A stretch of DNA of 64,000 nucleotides from IMG/VR virus record IMGVR_UViG_3300035698_014170, positions 23,341-87,340 of that record. One strand, given 5' to 3'. This document shows positions 1 through 7,491 of this stretch, one piece after another. The position numbers were made by a program, and so were the translations under genes. Each line of letters begins with the position of its first letter. Position 1 is the first letter of the stretch. The notes below the pieces were generated by a model. It was not told the origin of the DNA. It was given only the letters and a program-made list of their open reading frames with translations, and made no database searches. The stretch is from a virus.

Positions 1-690
1 TTTAAAAAGGACGTTGAAGGAGCTAGTTGGCCGAGTACTTTATCTGCTGAATTTAGTAAAGGCGATAAATTTGCAATAGCTTTATTTCAATCAGAAAATA
101 ATGTAGAAGTTTACGATGCAGAAGATAAAAAAATAGATATAATGGCTGGTAAGACAGGTTCATTTAATCCAATACGAGAAGTTGCTCAGATGTTTGATAT
201 ACCTGAAGATATACTCGTACCTAAGGATTTAAATGATTGGTTAGACGAAAAACTGGAAAAGGGACTTGAAGGTCTTGAGGAATATGTAATTGACCAGTTA
301 AAGTATAATTATCAGTTACAATCGACAGCGGAAATTGATCAGGAGAGTTATGAAGAATATGGTTCATTAGTCGATTCAAGTTCAGGCGAAATTATCCCTT
401 ACTTATTTCTAAAAACGGAACTTACAGATAATGATTTTGAGGATATGGCATCAGGGATTATAAGTTGGGCGTCGGATGAAGGTTTAGTTGAAGAAGTATA
501 CGATGCAGAAGATATTTCTGACATGCTCTTTATAGATAGTGTGGCTATAACAACAGCTGTTCAGGAACTTAACTACGGAAGTACGTCACTTCCGGAAAGT
601 GAAGAACGAAAACGAATGGATATCGAAGGTCAGCAAAAGATGGAATTTGCAAAAGAAAGTATTGCTATAATCGAAAGTATAGGTTATTAA
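1..690 (+). CDS. Hypothetical acidic protein, 5' end outside window
   Basis: The reading frame is open from the first base, so the gene begins upstream; an internal ATG at 142 has no ribosome-binding site. The visible 229 residues are acidic and contain no motif I recognise. The stop codon overlaps the ATG of the next gene (TAATG at 688-692), so the two are probably translationally coupled. Its place before the SWIM/polyprotein gene suggests a head or cargo role, which is inference from position only. Confidence 0.6.
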   Translation, partial: FKKDVEGASWPSTLSAEFSKGDKFAIALFQSENNVEVYDAEDKKIDIMAGKTGSFNPIREVAQMFDIPEDILVPKDLNDWLDEKLEKGLEGLEEYVIDQLKYNYQLQSTAEIDQESYEEYGSLVDSSSGEIIPYLFLKTELTDNDFEDMASGIISWASDEGLVEEVYDAEDISDMLFIDSVAITTAVQELNYGSTSLPESEERKRMDIEGQQKMEFAKESIAIIESIGY

Positions 691-1022
691 TGAACGAATT
701 ATTCGAACAAATATTATTAGAAACCGACTATAAGGGCGTAGTCCGCAAGCAAAGATCTATCAATCGTTTGTTTCCTGATTGGAGTGATAAGGTTAAAGGA
801 ATTGCTAAGATGGGCGGACTTCGTATGAAGTCTTCTAATGAAACGGAATGGTATTTTAAAATACATAGTGGCACAACAGCAGGTAAAACATACGATGTTC
901 ATCTTCAATTTAAGAATGTTCAGAATTATTATCCAAGCATGTTAAGGATAGAAGGCTTTGGGTTAAGGATAAAAGTAGAATTGATCGTAGAAAACTTGCA
1001 AAGAAGATGCTTTATAACGTAG
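690..1022 (+). CDS. N-terminal part of SWIM zinc-finger virion protein (split by frameshift)
   Basis: Starts MNELFEQILLETD, an amphipathic leader like that of the gene at 9877. The frame ends about 15 residues after YPSMLRIEGFG, while the frame of the next ORF is open from 914 and continues with VKDKSRIDRRKLAKKM into the SWIM motif. One extra base at GGG 960-962 or AAAA 971-974 would join the two into a single protein of about 960 residues. I read this as the broken N-terminus of the following gene and not as a separate gene. A programmed -1 shift is the alternative. Confidence 0.65.
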   Translation: MNELFEQILLETDYKGVVRKQRSINRLFPDWSDKVKGIAKMGGLRMKSSNETEWYFKIHSGTTAGKTYDVHLQFKNVQNYYPSMLRIEGFGLRIKVELIVENLQRRCFIT

Positions 1023-3595
1023 ATATTGCATTCGATTGTTCTTGCCCAGCATTCCAATATTGGGGCGGTGCTTATATTACTTCTCTTCCTAAGTACGCAG
1101 CAAAATATGGAGATGCAGAAACCAGGGCTCCTAATGTTAGGAACCCAAAACAATATGGAATGGTGTGTAAACACCTTCAGAATCTGATAAACGTACTTCC
1201 TTTTTATGAAAGTACTATGGCACAGTGGCTTACTCAATTTTATGACAAGCAGATAACTGAGATAGAAGCAAAAGCTAAAGAGGAGTATGGTTCGTTCAAA
1301 GCAGCTGGAGCTGAATTAGGTAAAAGAAAAGAAGAACCTGCTGAGCCAGAAGTTAAAGTAAAAGAACCTGGTAAAACAATGCGTACTAGTATTGTTAAGA
1401 ATAAATTAAAAGATAAGGGATTAATAGATAGGATAGTAAAAGAAGGCGTAGAAGATAGACTGGGAAACTGCTATCCGTTATCAGGAAGATATGTTCAAGC
1501 TCATCTTGATGCTATATTAGTACATGGTTCAATTAATGGTATAAGGTTTACGGGAAAAGATTTAGACAATCCTCATGCATGGGTTGAAGAAGGCGACGAA
1601 GTATATGATCCAGTTTGGGATAAAAGACTTCCTAAAGAAGCCTATTATGGGATAATGCAGGCTAAAGTAATTAAGAAATACACGGACGAAGAAGCAGCCT
1701 TAAAAATGATTAGATCTCAACATTGGGGTCCTTGGGATGATATAAAAGAAGCTTGGCAAAAAGTAGGAAGAAAAACTTATAGCAATCAAGTAGGTAAATA
1801 TTTAATAACTTTACGACCAGATCGTCCTACAGCAAAAATGCCTTGGGGAAAATCTTATTCTATATTTGTAGCAGAGGTTTGGCCAGGCGAAAAGAATGTT
1901 TGGAAAAAAGTTGAGAACTTTATGAGTGTAGGTTCTCTTACTCAAGCCAAAAAGAAATCCGAAGAATGGTTAGTAAGTAACGGGTTAAACGAAGATTTAA
2001 ATTTTCGTGATACAACGGATATCCCTCATTATGATAGTATGATTAAGAATCCTGAGTATTTCAAAAAAGAAAAAGGAGCAGAATTTGAGATAGTAGAAAT
2101 GTCTCCTAATGATTATCTTTCTATAGTTATAGACGGAATGTGGGCTGGGTCTGCTAATCTTCGAAGAGATTATAAAAACGATAAAAGTATTTTTACAAGA
2201 ATATTATTAAAAGGTAGACTTAGAGATATTAGAAAATACGCTAAAGAATTTTGGAGTACTGTTTCTGACGTTCATATGCCCTTTCTAGATTTCGGAGTAT
2301 CTAATTGGCTTTCACAAGAAGGACTTCATCGAGCAATAGTAGCTAGAAAACAGAATATTTCTACAATGCCTGTTTTAATTGTTTTTACTAACGTTTCCAA
2401 AAAAGAAATAGTTAAAAGGTTTCCAAAATTAGGAAAGTACGTTACGAACGAAAGTATAATAAAAGAGGCTTTTGAATATAGTTGTGGTTGGATTACTCCG
2501 CAAGGAGAGTATGAAGGCATAGGTAGATTGAGTCATAGTGATTTCGCAGAGCTGTATATGGAAGAAAAAGGGATTTCCTACTCAGTAGACGATGAACTTA
2601 CTATTTTCGGTAAGGTTTCCAGATATATTCGAGTTACAGCATCCAAGGATTCTTTCAGTGAAATAAACTTTGAAATTATATCTCCCAAGGTTACTGTAGC
2701 CCAATTATTAACTATACAGGAAAAAGCTGTAAACTATGAATCAGTTTATTGGGAGGATATAATTAGTAGGGAGTATGGAGAAGATTTAAAAACATTCGTT
2801 ATTTATATACGAAATACATATTTAAACGAAAGTATAATAAAAGAGACAAGAAGGCAAGAATTGTGGATTAGTAAAGGTATTTACGGCTCTAATATAGATC
2901 CAGCTATAAAAACAGCTTCTGTGGAAGAAGTAGCTCGTACAGCTGGAGAATGGGCTGGACGCGAATGGCGTAGAAGAACTGCTTTAATAAAAAACGGAGA
3001 AAGTGTAAATCCTACATGGGGCGATCCTGATAGTAGGGTATCTTGGTCTGACATAATTGCACAGCTCGACGAGGCCGGCGTGACAAAACGTCCTGAAATA
3101 CAAAAAGCTTTGAAACCTTTAGGCGGAAGAATTAGAGAACTTTCTCAACCTGTTTTTAATAAAGCTAAGAAAAATGCTAACGAAAGTATAATAAAAGAGG
3201 ACGCAGCAGAAGCTACTGCTTTTGCAAAAGAAGTTATGATAGCTCTTGAAGCTAATGACGACGCAGCTTTAGAAAAAGCATTAGGATTTGAACCTGGCGA
3301 AGAAGAAGCGGTTATGTCAAAAGCAGATAGTTTAGTTAAGGATTTAAATGGAATGATTGCTAATAATAAAAGTTTACAAGAAAGTAACGCTTTTCAGATT
3401 GTCTCTTATAACTCTTTAGGAGAATTAACTATTTTATCTTCTAAAGGCGTAAGATATCTTATTAGTAAAGTTAATCCTTTTGTTCATAAAAAAATTAAAA
3501 TGTATCTTAGTCATAAAAATTATGGTCCTGCTTGGCAGATGTTTAATAAATTTCCTGTAGAGAGACTTGAAAATGAGAACAGTAAAACTAGATAA
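1007..3595 (+). CDS. Mosaic SWIM / ParB-like polyprotein, putative head cargo
   Basis: 862 residues, probably the remainder of the gene starting at 690. Near the N-terminus is a SWIM-type zinc motif: DCSC followed by VCKH about 45 residues later (CxC..CxH). Around residues 155-210 NCYPLSGRY, HAWVEEGD and VYDPV look like a Cys-His-Asp papain/transglutaminase-type site. Around 420-465 QEGLHRAIVARK..MPVLIVF resembles the ParB-like nuclease fold. Then NESIIKE occurs three times (residues 481, 607, 725), separating blocks of 119, 111 and 131 residues that are unrelated to each other. I-K-E fits the (I/L/V)-x-E cleavage rule of T4-type prohead proteases. Inference: a precursor cut into several proteins packed in the head. 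No protease gene is visible here. Confidence 0.6.
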   Translation: MLYNVDIAFDCSCPAFQYWGGAYITSLPKYAAKYGDAETRAPNVRNPKQYGMVCKHLQNLINVLPFYESTMAQWLTQFYDKQITEIEAKAKEEYGSFKAAGAELGKRKEEPAEPEVKVKEPGKTMRTSIVKNKLKDKGLIDRIVKEGVEDRLGNCYPLSGRYVQAHLDAILVHGSINGIRFTGKDLDNPHAWVEEGDEVYDPVWDKRLPKEAYYGIMQAKVIKKYTDEEAALKMIRSQHWGPWDDIKEAWQKVGRKTYSNQVGKYLITLRPDRPTAKMPWGKSYSIFVAEVWPGEKNVWKKVENFMSVGSLTQAKKKSEEWLVSNGLNEDLNFRDTTDIPHYDSMIKNPEYFKKEKGAEFEIVEMSPNDYLSIVIDGMWAGSANLRRDYKNDKSIFTRILLKGRLRDIRKYAKEFWSTVSDVHMPFLDFGVSNWLSQEGLHRAIVARKQNISTMPVLIVFTNVSKKEIVKRFPKLGKYVTNESIIKEAFEYSCGWITPQGEYEGIGRLSHSDFAELYMEEKGISYSVDDELTIFGKVSRYIRVTASKDSFSEINFEIISPKVTVAQLLTIQEKAVNYESVYWEDIISREYGEDLKTFVIYIRNTYLNESIIKETRRQELWISKGIYGSNIDPAIKTASVEEVARTAGEWAGREWRRRTALIKNGESVNPTWGDPDSRVSWSDIIAQLDEAGVTKRPEIQKALKPLGGRIRELSQPVFNKAKKNANESIIKEDAAEATAFAKEVMIALEANDDAALEKALGFEPGEEEAVMSKADSLVKDLNGMIANNKSLQESNAFQIVSYNSLGELTILSSKGVRYLISKVNPFVHKKIKMYLSHKNYGPAWQMFNKFPVERLENENSKTR
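2447..3199 (+). repeat. Three exact 21-bp repeats encoding NESIIKE
   Basis: The 21-mer AACGAAAGTATAATAAAAGA plus G is identical at 2447-2467, 2825-2845 and 3179-3199, all in the same frame, each encoding N-E-S-I-I-K-E. The DNA between copies is not repeated. Exact nucleotide identity between otherwise unrelated blocks suggests module shuffling or recombination through the linker. Confidence 0.9.
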
Positions 3596-3710
3596 AGGGT
3601 TAAAAGATTGGTTAAGAGCGTACGAAATGGAAGAAGATCTTAAGTTTCGTAGAGGAGACTACGATGTGCCCTTATATTATTCGGATAAACAGGAAGACGA
3701 TAAACAATAA
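3573..3710 (+). CDS. Small hypothetical protein, 45 aa
   Basis: ATG at 3573 overlaps the end of the polyprotein gene; translation begins MRTVKLDKGLKDWLRAYEME and ends EDDKQ. Upstream GAGAGACTTGAAA is a weak ribosome-binding site. Highly charged, no motif. The codon use matches its neighbours, which supports a real gene. Confidence 0.5.
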   Translation: MRTVKLDKGLKDWLRAYEMEEDLKFRRGDYDVPLYYSDKQEDDKQ

Positions 3711-3797
3711 GTACTCATATAGGTCTTTGTATAATAAAGAGTTACTACGTTTTTAGCAAGATTTTAAGGAAAAGTATAAAAATTAATATTTTTTTTC

Positions 3798-3825
3798 TTG
3801 GACTTTTAGAATAATAGGTTATAAT
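3798..3825 (+). promoter_or_regulatory. Sigma70-type promoter
   Basis: TTGGAC (3798-3803), 16-bp spacer, TATAAT (3820-3825) in the only sizeable gap of this region. The leader that follows (AGTTAATAATTTAGAAAGGA) closely matches leaders of two minus-strand genes near 61.0 and 63.7 kb. Likely drives the small-gene operon from 3869. Confidence 0.6.
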
Positions 3826-3868
3826 AAGTTTAATTAGAAAAGTTAATAATTTAGAAAGGATTGAAAAG

Positions 3869-4111
3869 ATGGAAAATCATAAGGCAGGAAAGAAAATCGA
3901 TAAACGAACAATAAAATTGGGGACCTACGTAAGAGTTCAATATGACGATGCTGTATGTGATGGTTTGGTTATTGAAAATTATCGAGACGAGACTAGCATG
4001 AAAGTGTTTTTTCCGACCGACGGAGTAATCGATACTGTCTCCCGAAATCAAATTTATAAAATCGGAAATACGGCAAAATTTGATTTGATAAACTCCGGAC
4101 TGTGGGATTGA
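3869..4111 (+). CDS. Hypothetical protein, 80 aa
   Basis: MENHKAGKKIDKRTIKLGTY..., preceded by AGAAAGGATTGAAAAG, a good ribosome-binding site, and by the promoter at 3798. The sequence (VRVQYDDAVCDGLVIENY, then MKVFFPTDG) suggests a small beta-barrel of the SH3/Tudor type, but I do not recognise a family. First gene of a run of small ORFs (3869-6137) before the tRNA array. Confidence 0.65.
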   Translation: MENHKAGKKIDKRTIKLGTYVRVQYDDAVCDGLVIENYRDETSMKVFFPTDGVIDTVSRNQIYKIGNTAKFDLINSGLWD

Positions 4112-4158
4112 CAAATTGAAAAGGATAGAAAGTTGAATTTATTGAAAGGATAGATAAG

Positions 4159-4314
4159 ATGGTTACTAAAGGAAAATGGAAAAGTGTATATCATAAACAA
4201 TCAGATACTTTTATTGTTATCGACGAAAACGATATGGTTGTAGCTAGTCATTGCACCGAACCCGATGCCTGTTTTATAGCTGCTGCAAAGGAATTAGTAA
4301 AAGAGCATGGATGA
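4159..4314 (+). CDS. Small hypothetical protein, 51 aa
   Basis: MVTKGKWKSVYHKQSDTFIV..., preceded by GAAAGGATAGATAAG. One short domain with an acidic middle and an alpha-helical C-terminus (ACFIAAAKELVKEHG). The end overlaps the next ORF start (ATG at 4307). No family recognised. Confidence 0.6.
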   Translation: MVTKGKWKSVYHKQSDTFIVIDENDMVVASHCTEPDACFIAAAKELVKEHG

Positions 4315-4545
4315 TATAAAAAAGCTTTAGAAAATATTATTCCAATCGGCAGCTGTGTACGATATTATGACAAAACAAAAGAAATACCTGCGATACATAA
4401 GAAAGCTAGAAATAAAAACGGAGCTTTTTTAACGAAAAATAAACAATTTTCTTTTGAGTCAGGTTGTTATAATTACGAATCTATTAATTCTTTTATTGAA
4501 CAACAACTAAAACCAAAAATTAAGGACGGTAAAACATGCATTTAA
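4307..4545 (+). pseudogene. Small hypothetical protein, reading frame broken at A6 run
   Basis: ATG at 4307 gives MDDIK and then a TAG. Adding one A to the run at 4318-4323 gives a continuous protein of about 79 residues: MDDIKKALENIIPIGSCVRY..., ending KDGKTCI at 4545. The downstream frame has the same codon character as its neighbours. Likely an indel in a homopolymer, biological or technical. Function unknown. Confidence 0.5.
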
Positions 4546-4634
4546 TTTTAGCCTTAGAAACTACTAGTCTTGTTCAAATTACAATAGCCGTTTGGATGAT
4601 TGTTATTGCTTCTTTTGCGTCTTGGAGACCTTAA
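4536..4634 (+). CDS. Small membrane protein, 32 aa
   Basis: MHLILALETTSLVQITIAVW... with one hydrophobic helix (ITIAVWMIVIASFA). AAGGACGGTAAAAC precedes the ATG, which overlaps the previous ORF. Probably a single-pass inner-membrane peptide. Function unknown. Confidence 0.5.
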   Translation: MHLILALETTSLVQITIAVWMIVIASFASWRP

Positions 4635-4637
4635 AAA

Positions 4638-5468
4638 ATGTTCGATAGTTTAGCAACAAATTTAATTCATTTAAAAGAAGATACATCTATGTCGTCAATA
4701 TCGTTTTTACCTTCTGGATTAGGAACAGTTAAATCGGCTATTGCTTCTCTTGCAAAACAAATGCCGGAATGGGATATTGAAATACTGGAAAGTGACGACG
4801 GTAAGAAAGTTTATTTTGGCGAAAGTCTTTGTATAGATGTCCCAAACGAACATTGGATAGATTTTTTAAGCTTATTTGATAACTGTGATATAACGAATAG
4901 GCGTATAAATCTGAGTACTGCATTAAACGAAGCTATGGAAGAAGAGCTATCAGATCTTCTAAAGAATTTGAAGCCACAATTAATTAGAACGTTTTCAGAA
5001 GCGCCTTTAGACGAAGTACAATTGGATTTGAATAGATGGAAGAATAGATTTGGAATTGATAAATACAAAGCACAAAACGTTCTTGTATCTTATCAGAATA
5101 AAAAGAACGATCTTCGGAAACTTTATAACGGGTTGCTAAAAGCTTACAAAACTGATAGGGGCAATCTTGAGATGCTTATCGAAGCATTAAAAGGTAAAAC
5201 GTCTCTTGCACCGTTTGAAGTATTTAATGATCATAAATTCATATACGGAGCTAGAGTATTTTCTAGATTTCACGGAGTGAAGATTTTGTTCGAAGCAACA
5301 GTAAGTCCTGAGTTTAATATGTCCGAATCTGTTTATATAGATGATCCAGATGTAATAGATATCTTAGAAGAACAGCCTAGAGGATATAAAATTGTAGGGA
5401 ACGTAGTATATCCAAAAGGTCAACGGTTTGCAGAAACGTTTTATAAAATATTGGAAGAAGCTATATAA
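4638..5468 (+). CDS. Hypothetical protein, 276 aa
   Basis: Start supported by GGAGACC nine bases upstream. The first 17 residues (MFDSLATNLIHLKEDTS) form an amphipathic leader ending L-K-E, similar in style to the leaders at 690 and 9877 and compatible with a cleaved head-targeting peptide. The rest is alpha/beta with a helical middle (residues 95-190). No family recognised. Its TAA overlaps the next ATG (TAATG). Confidence 0.6.
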   Translation: MFDSLATNLIHLKEDTSMSSISFLPSGLGTVKSAIASLAKQMPEWDIEILESDDGKKVYFGESLCIDVPNEHWIDFLSLFDNCDITNRRINLSTALNEAMEEELSDLLKNLKPQLIRTFSEAPLDEVQLDLNRWKNRFGIDKYKAQNVLVSYQNKKNDLRKLYNGLLKAYKTDRGNLEMLIEALKGKTSLAPFEVFNDHKFIYGARVFSRFHGVKILFEATVSPEFNMSESVYIDDPDVIDILEEQPRGYKIVGNVVYPKGQRFAETFYKILEEAI

Positions 5469-5626
5469 TGGATGAGATAGAAAGAGCAGCTTTTGAAATG
5501 TTCGGAAGTTCGAGTATTCCTAGGAATGCCGGAGAAGAGTATGCCGTAAGGCAAACAACTGAACAACATTCTCCTAATTGTAAATGTTCAATGTGTATTT
5601 ACGAAAACGAAATGGAACAAGCTTAG
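5468..5626 (+). CDS. Small Cys-containing protein, 52 aa
   Basis: MDEIERAAFEMFGSSSIPRN... with CKCSMC near the C-terminus, a possible metal-binding cluster. Starts inside the TAATG overlap with the previous gene. No family recognised. Confidence 0.55.
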   Translation: MDEIERAAFEMFGSSSIPRNAGEEYAVRQTTEQHSPNCKCSMCIYENEMEQA

Positions 5627-5652
5627 TATAATAAGAATAAAGGAGTGTAAAA

Positions 5653-5841
5653 ATGAGTAAAATGAATGGTTTTTTAATCAGTTTAATTACATATTTGTTC
5701 GGACTTTTTATAGGGTTTTTAATACTTAATTCTGTCACTGATAAAGCTATACAAAAAGGTTTTTTTATAAAAGATAATAAAACGTATAAAGTTGTATTAT
5801 ACGACGATTTAAAAACTCCAGATGTACGAGGTGTAAAATGA
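5653..5841 (+). CDS. Small membrane protein, 62 aa
   Basis: Strong ribosome-binding site AAAGGAGTGTAAAA. Residues 7-27 form a transmembrane helix (LISLITYLFGLFIGFLIL); the remaining 35 residues are polar and end KTPDVRGVK. ATGA overlap with the next gene. Function unknown. Confidence 0.65.
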   Translation: MSKMNGFLISLITYLFGLFIGFLILNSVTDKAIQKGFFIKDNKTYKVVLYDDLKTPDVRGVK

Positions 5842-6026
5842 GTAGACCCGATTTTGTAACAGAAGAACATTTAGATTATTTAGACGAGTTAAGAGAATCA
5901 GGTGTAACGAATATGTTTGGAGCAGCACCTTATTTAAGAGAAGCTTTTGATATTTCAAATAAGGACGATAGAGCAGGGGAAATTCTTGATTACTGGATGA
6001 AATCATTTGGAAAAGAAGGTAGGTAG
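5838..6026 (+). CDS. Hypothetical protein, 62 aa
   Basis: MSRPDFVTEEHLDYLDELRE..., a soluble helical protein, coupled by ATGA overlap to the membrane-protein gene before it. The pattern 'LDYLDELRESGVTNMFGAAPYL' type is seen in small conserved phage proteins, but I cannot name a function. Confidence 0.65.
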   Translation: MSRPDFVTEEHLDYLDELRESGVTNMFGAAPYLREAFDISNKDDRAGEILDYWMKSFGKEGR

Positions 6027-6032
6027 ATTAAT

Positions 6033-6137
6033 ATGAATAAGCCAAGAGAACAAATTGACGAAATATTTGATATTGCCTTAGAAGTAATAGAAGCTGCAGA
6101 AGATATAGATAAAAAGTTATACATTATTGCGGGGTAG
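6033..6137 (+). CDS. Small hypothetical protein, 34 aa, overlaps tRNA-Met
   Basis: MNKPREQIDEIFDIALEVIE... ending KKLYIIAG. AGGTAGGTAGATTAAT lies upstream. The last ten bases run into the first tRNA gene, so either the peptide is real and shares sequence with the tRNA or the ORF is fortuitous. Confidence 0.35.
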   Translation: MNKPREQIDEIFDIALEVIEAAEDIDKKLYIIAG

Positions 6138-6201
6138 AGCAGTCTGGCAGCTCAAGTGCCTCATAAGCATTAGGTCGTCGGTTCGAATCCGACCCCCGCT
6201 A
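6128..6201 (+). tRNA. tRNA-Met (CAU)
   Basis: Cloverleaf folds by eye: D-arm GAGC/GCTC, anticodon stem AGTGC/GCATT with loop CTCATAA, T-arm GTCGG TTCGAAT CCGAC. Acceptor pairs 2-7 are perfect but position 1 (T) faces T72. The anticodon stem lacks the three G:C pairs of initiator tRNA, so elongator Met, or Ile if the C34 is lysidinylated. CCA is not encoded. Confidence 0.88.
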
Positions 6202-6207
6202 TTTACA

Positions 6208-6268
6208 AGGGTATAATTATACCAATTAGAAATAATAACGCAGTATACGGGGCGTCAGAGCCTTTAAA
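6208..6268 (+). repeat. TATAATTATA element, copy A
   Basis: Between tRNA-Met and tRNA-Gln. It contains the perfect palindrome GGTATAATTATACC and then GTATACGGGGCGTCAGAGCC, matching the conserved two-part pattern seen in five other places. It is the most diverged copy at its 3' end. Confidence 0.65.
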
Positions 6269-6289
6269 TAAAAAATGTACAGAAGACAT

Positions 6290-6362
6290 TGCAGAGTAAA
6301 CGAGCGGCTTCAGTTACAGGACTTTGACTCCTGGTACGTCAGTTCGAATCTGACCTCTGCCG
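6290..6362 (+). tRNA. tRNA-Gln (UUG)
   Basis: Anticodon stem CAGGA/TCCTG with loop CTTTGAC, anticodon TTG reading CAA. T-arm GTCAG TTCGAAT CTGAC. Acceptor pairs 2-7 match; position 1 (T) faces C72, a mismatch. CCA not encoded. Confidence 0.85.
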
Positions 6363-6367
6363 TTAAT

Positions 6368-6438
6368 GTGGATATAGCACAATGGTAGTGTTCCTGGCTT
6401 CCAACCAGGGGATGCAGGTTCGAATCCTGTTATCCGCT
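6368..6438 (+). tRNA. tRNA-Gly (UCC)
   Basis: Acceptor GTGGATA/TATCCGC pairs fully (one T:G). Anticodon stem CCTGG/CCAGG, loop CTTCCAA, anticodon TCC reading GGA. T-arm GCAGG TTCGAAT CCTGT. Five bases downstream of the Gln gene. Confidence 0.92.
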
Positions 6439-6444
6439 TTTTAT

Positions 6445-6516
6445 TGTGGAGTAGTTCAATGGTAGAACGCTCGGCTGTTAACCGAGAAGTTGAAAGTTCG
6501 AATCTTTCCTTCGCAG
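6445..6516 (+). tRNA. tRNA-Asn (GUU)
   Basis: Anticodon stem CTCGG/CCGAG with loop CTGTTAA, anticodon GTT. Acceptor TGTGGAG/CTTCGCA pairs with one G:T. T-arm GAAAG TTCGAAT CTTTC. Confidence 0.92.
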
Positions 6517-6528
6517 ATGTTTTAATTC

Positions 6529-6602
6529 GCTGGTGTATCCCAATTGGCAGAGGAGACAGTTTTAGAAACTGTAGAGTGTAGGTTCAAATCCTACCACCAG
6601 TA
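6529..6602 (+). tRNA. tRNA-Leu-type (UAG), short variable loop
   Basis: Anticodon stem ACAGT/ACTGT, loop TTTAGAA, anticodon TAG (reads CUA). Acceptor GCTGGTG/CACCAGT with a terminal G:T pair. T-arm GTAGG TTCAAAT CCTAC. Only five bases (AGAGT) separate the anticodon and T stems, whereas bacterial tRNA-Leu has a long variable arm. Identity as Leu therefore rests on the anticodon. Confidence 0.82.
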
Positions 6603-6606
6603 TTAC

Positions 6607-6679
6607 GGTCCAGTAAACCAACGGCAGAGTTAACGAACTTAAAATTCGTAAAGTGTAGGTTCGAATCCTACTTGGACCA
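6607..6679 (+). tRNA. tRNA-Leu-type (UAA), short variable loop
   Basis: Anticodon stem ACGAA/TTCGT, loop CTTAAAA, anticodon TAA (reads UUA). Acceptor GGTCCAG/TTGGACC with one G:T. T-arm GTAGG TTCGAAT CCTAC. The variable loop is again only five bases (AAAGT), not the long arm expected of tRNA-Leu. Confidence 0.82.
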
Positions 6680-6684
6680 TTTAC

Positions 6685-6760
6685 CTAAGTGTAGGCTAGT
6701 TTGGAAAGAGTCGCTCGCCTTGGAAGCGAGATCACGCTGGTTCGAATCCAGCCACTTAGA
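6685..6760 (+). tRNA. tRNA-Pro (UGG)
   Basis: Acceptor CTAAGTG/CACTTAG pairs perfectly. Anticodon stem CTCGC/GCGAG, loop CTTGGAA, anticodon TGG reading CCA. T-arm GCTGG TTCGAAT CCAGC. Last gene of the array. Confidence 0.92.
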
Positions 6761-6783
6761 TTATTTAATTAAAGGAGTAAAAA

Positions 6784-6950
6784 ATGAAACTAAATATTAG
6801 AATGTTTATTGCAGCAGCCGGAACAGTAAGTTTCGGATCTTTAGGTACAATGATGCTCTTATTAAAAATCAACCTAATGTTAATTTTAATTTGATAGGAG
6901 TTTTCTTTATAATAGCTGCTATAAGATTTCTAGCAGGCATATGGGAATAG
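6784..6950 (+). pseudogene. Small membrane protein, broken at A5 run
   Basis: ATG with AAAGGAGTAAAAA upstream gives 36 residues and then TGA. One extra A in the run 6864-6868 yields a 55-residue protein with two hydrophobic helices (FIAAAGTVSFGSLGTMMLLL and LIGVFFIIAAIRFLAGIW). The two-helix product is far more protein-like than either fragment, so this is probably an indel. Confidence 0.5.
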
Positions 6951-7019
6951 ATATAAATTGTTAGGATATATATAACTATCCACTAAATAGATATAAATTA
7001 TTGGGAAATATAAAACTAT
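6947..7019 (+). repeat. Imperfect 40-bp tandem duplication with TATAAATT boxes
   Basis: ATAGATATAAATTGTTAGGA recurs 40 bp later as ATAGATATAAATTATTGGGA, each followed by an AT-rich stretch ending AACTAT. The boxes resemble the T4 late promoter TATAAATA at 7 of 8 positions, so this may be a late promoter region for the gene at 7018. Confidence 0.5.
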
Positions 7020-7455
7020 GAGTATAAGAAAAAAAATTATTGAAGCAAAAGATGTTTCGATTTATAAGAAACTTTTAAAAGTACTTGGAGATTATTCTAC
7101 TTCGTTTCCTGCAACTGGAGTTACTGGATTATTTGATGTAGCAATTGAACAAGGCAAGAAGATACTTCCGAATGATAAACAAGCACTAGATATAATTGAT
7201 TGCCTTTTATCAGACGAATCTAATCCTGCCGCTGTTCAAAAGTTTCTTAATTGCAGATTTTCAGATCTTCCAATTGAATATCGTCCTATTTCTAAAAAAG
7301 GAAATAAACATGAGGTAGCTTCTTGGGAAAGAAACGGAATAGTAAGTGACAGAGCAAAGGCACTTATAGATTTTGGAGTAGTAGGTAAAAAAGGTAAATG
7401 GTCAGATATAGACGGACAGAGTGTAACGCTTGTTGATATATCTAAAGAAGAATAA
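7018..7455 (+). CDS. Hypothetical protein, 145 aa
   Basis: MSIRKKIIEAKDVSIYKKLL... The N-terminus is basic and helical, the rest mixed. Upstream GGGAAATATAAAACT is a weak ribosome-binding site. No family recognised. Next to the large cargo-like protein at 7492, so possibly a virion protein. Confidence 0.65.
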   Translation: MSIRKKIIEAKDVSIYKKLLKVLGDYSTSFPATGVTGLFDVAIEQGKKILPNDKQALDIIDCLLSDESNPAAVQKFLNCRFSDLPIEYRPISKKGNKHEVASWERNGIVSDRAKALIDFGVVGKKGKWSDIDGQSVTLVDISKEE

Positions 7456-7491
7456 TTATCGTCAAAAAATTTAATAATTTAAGGAACAATA

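Noticed and set aside
2447-3199. CRISPR array
   Set aside because: Repeats are in frame inside a coding region, have only three copies with 354-378 bp periods, and are not palindromic.
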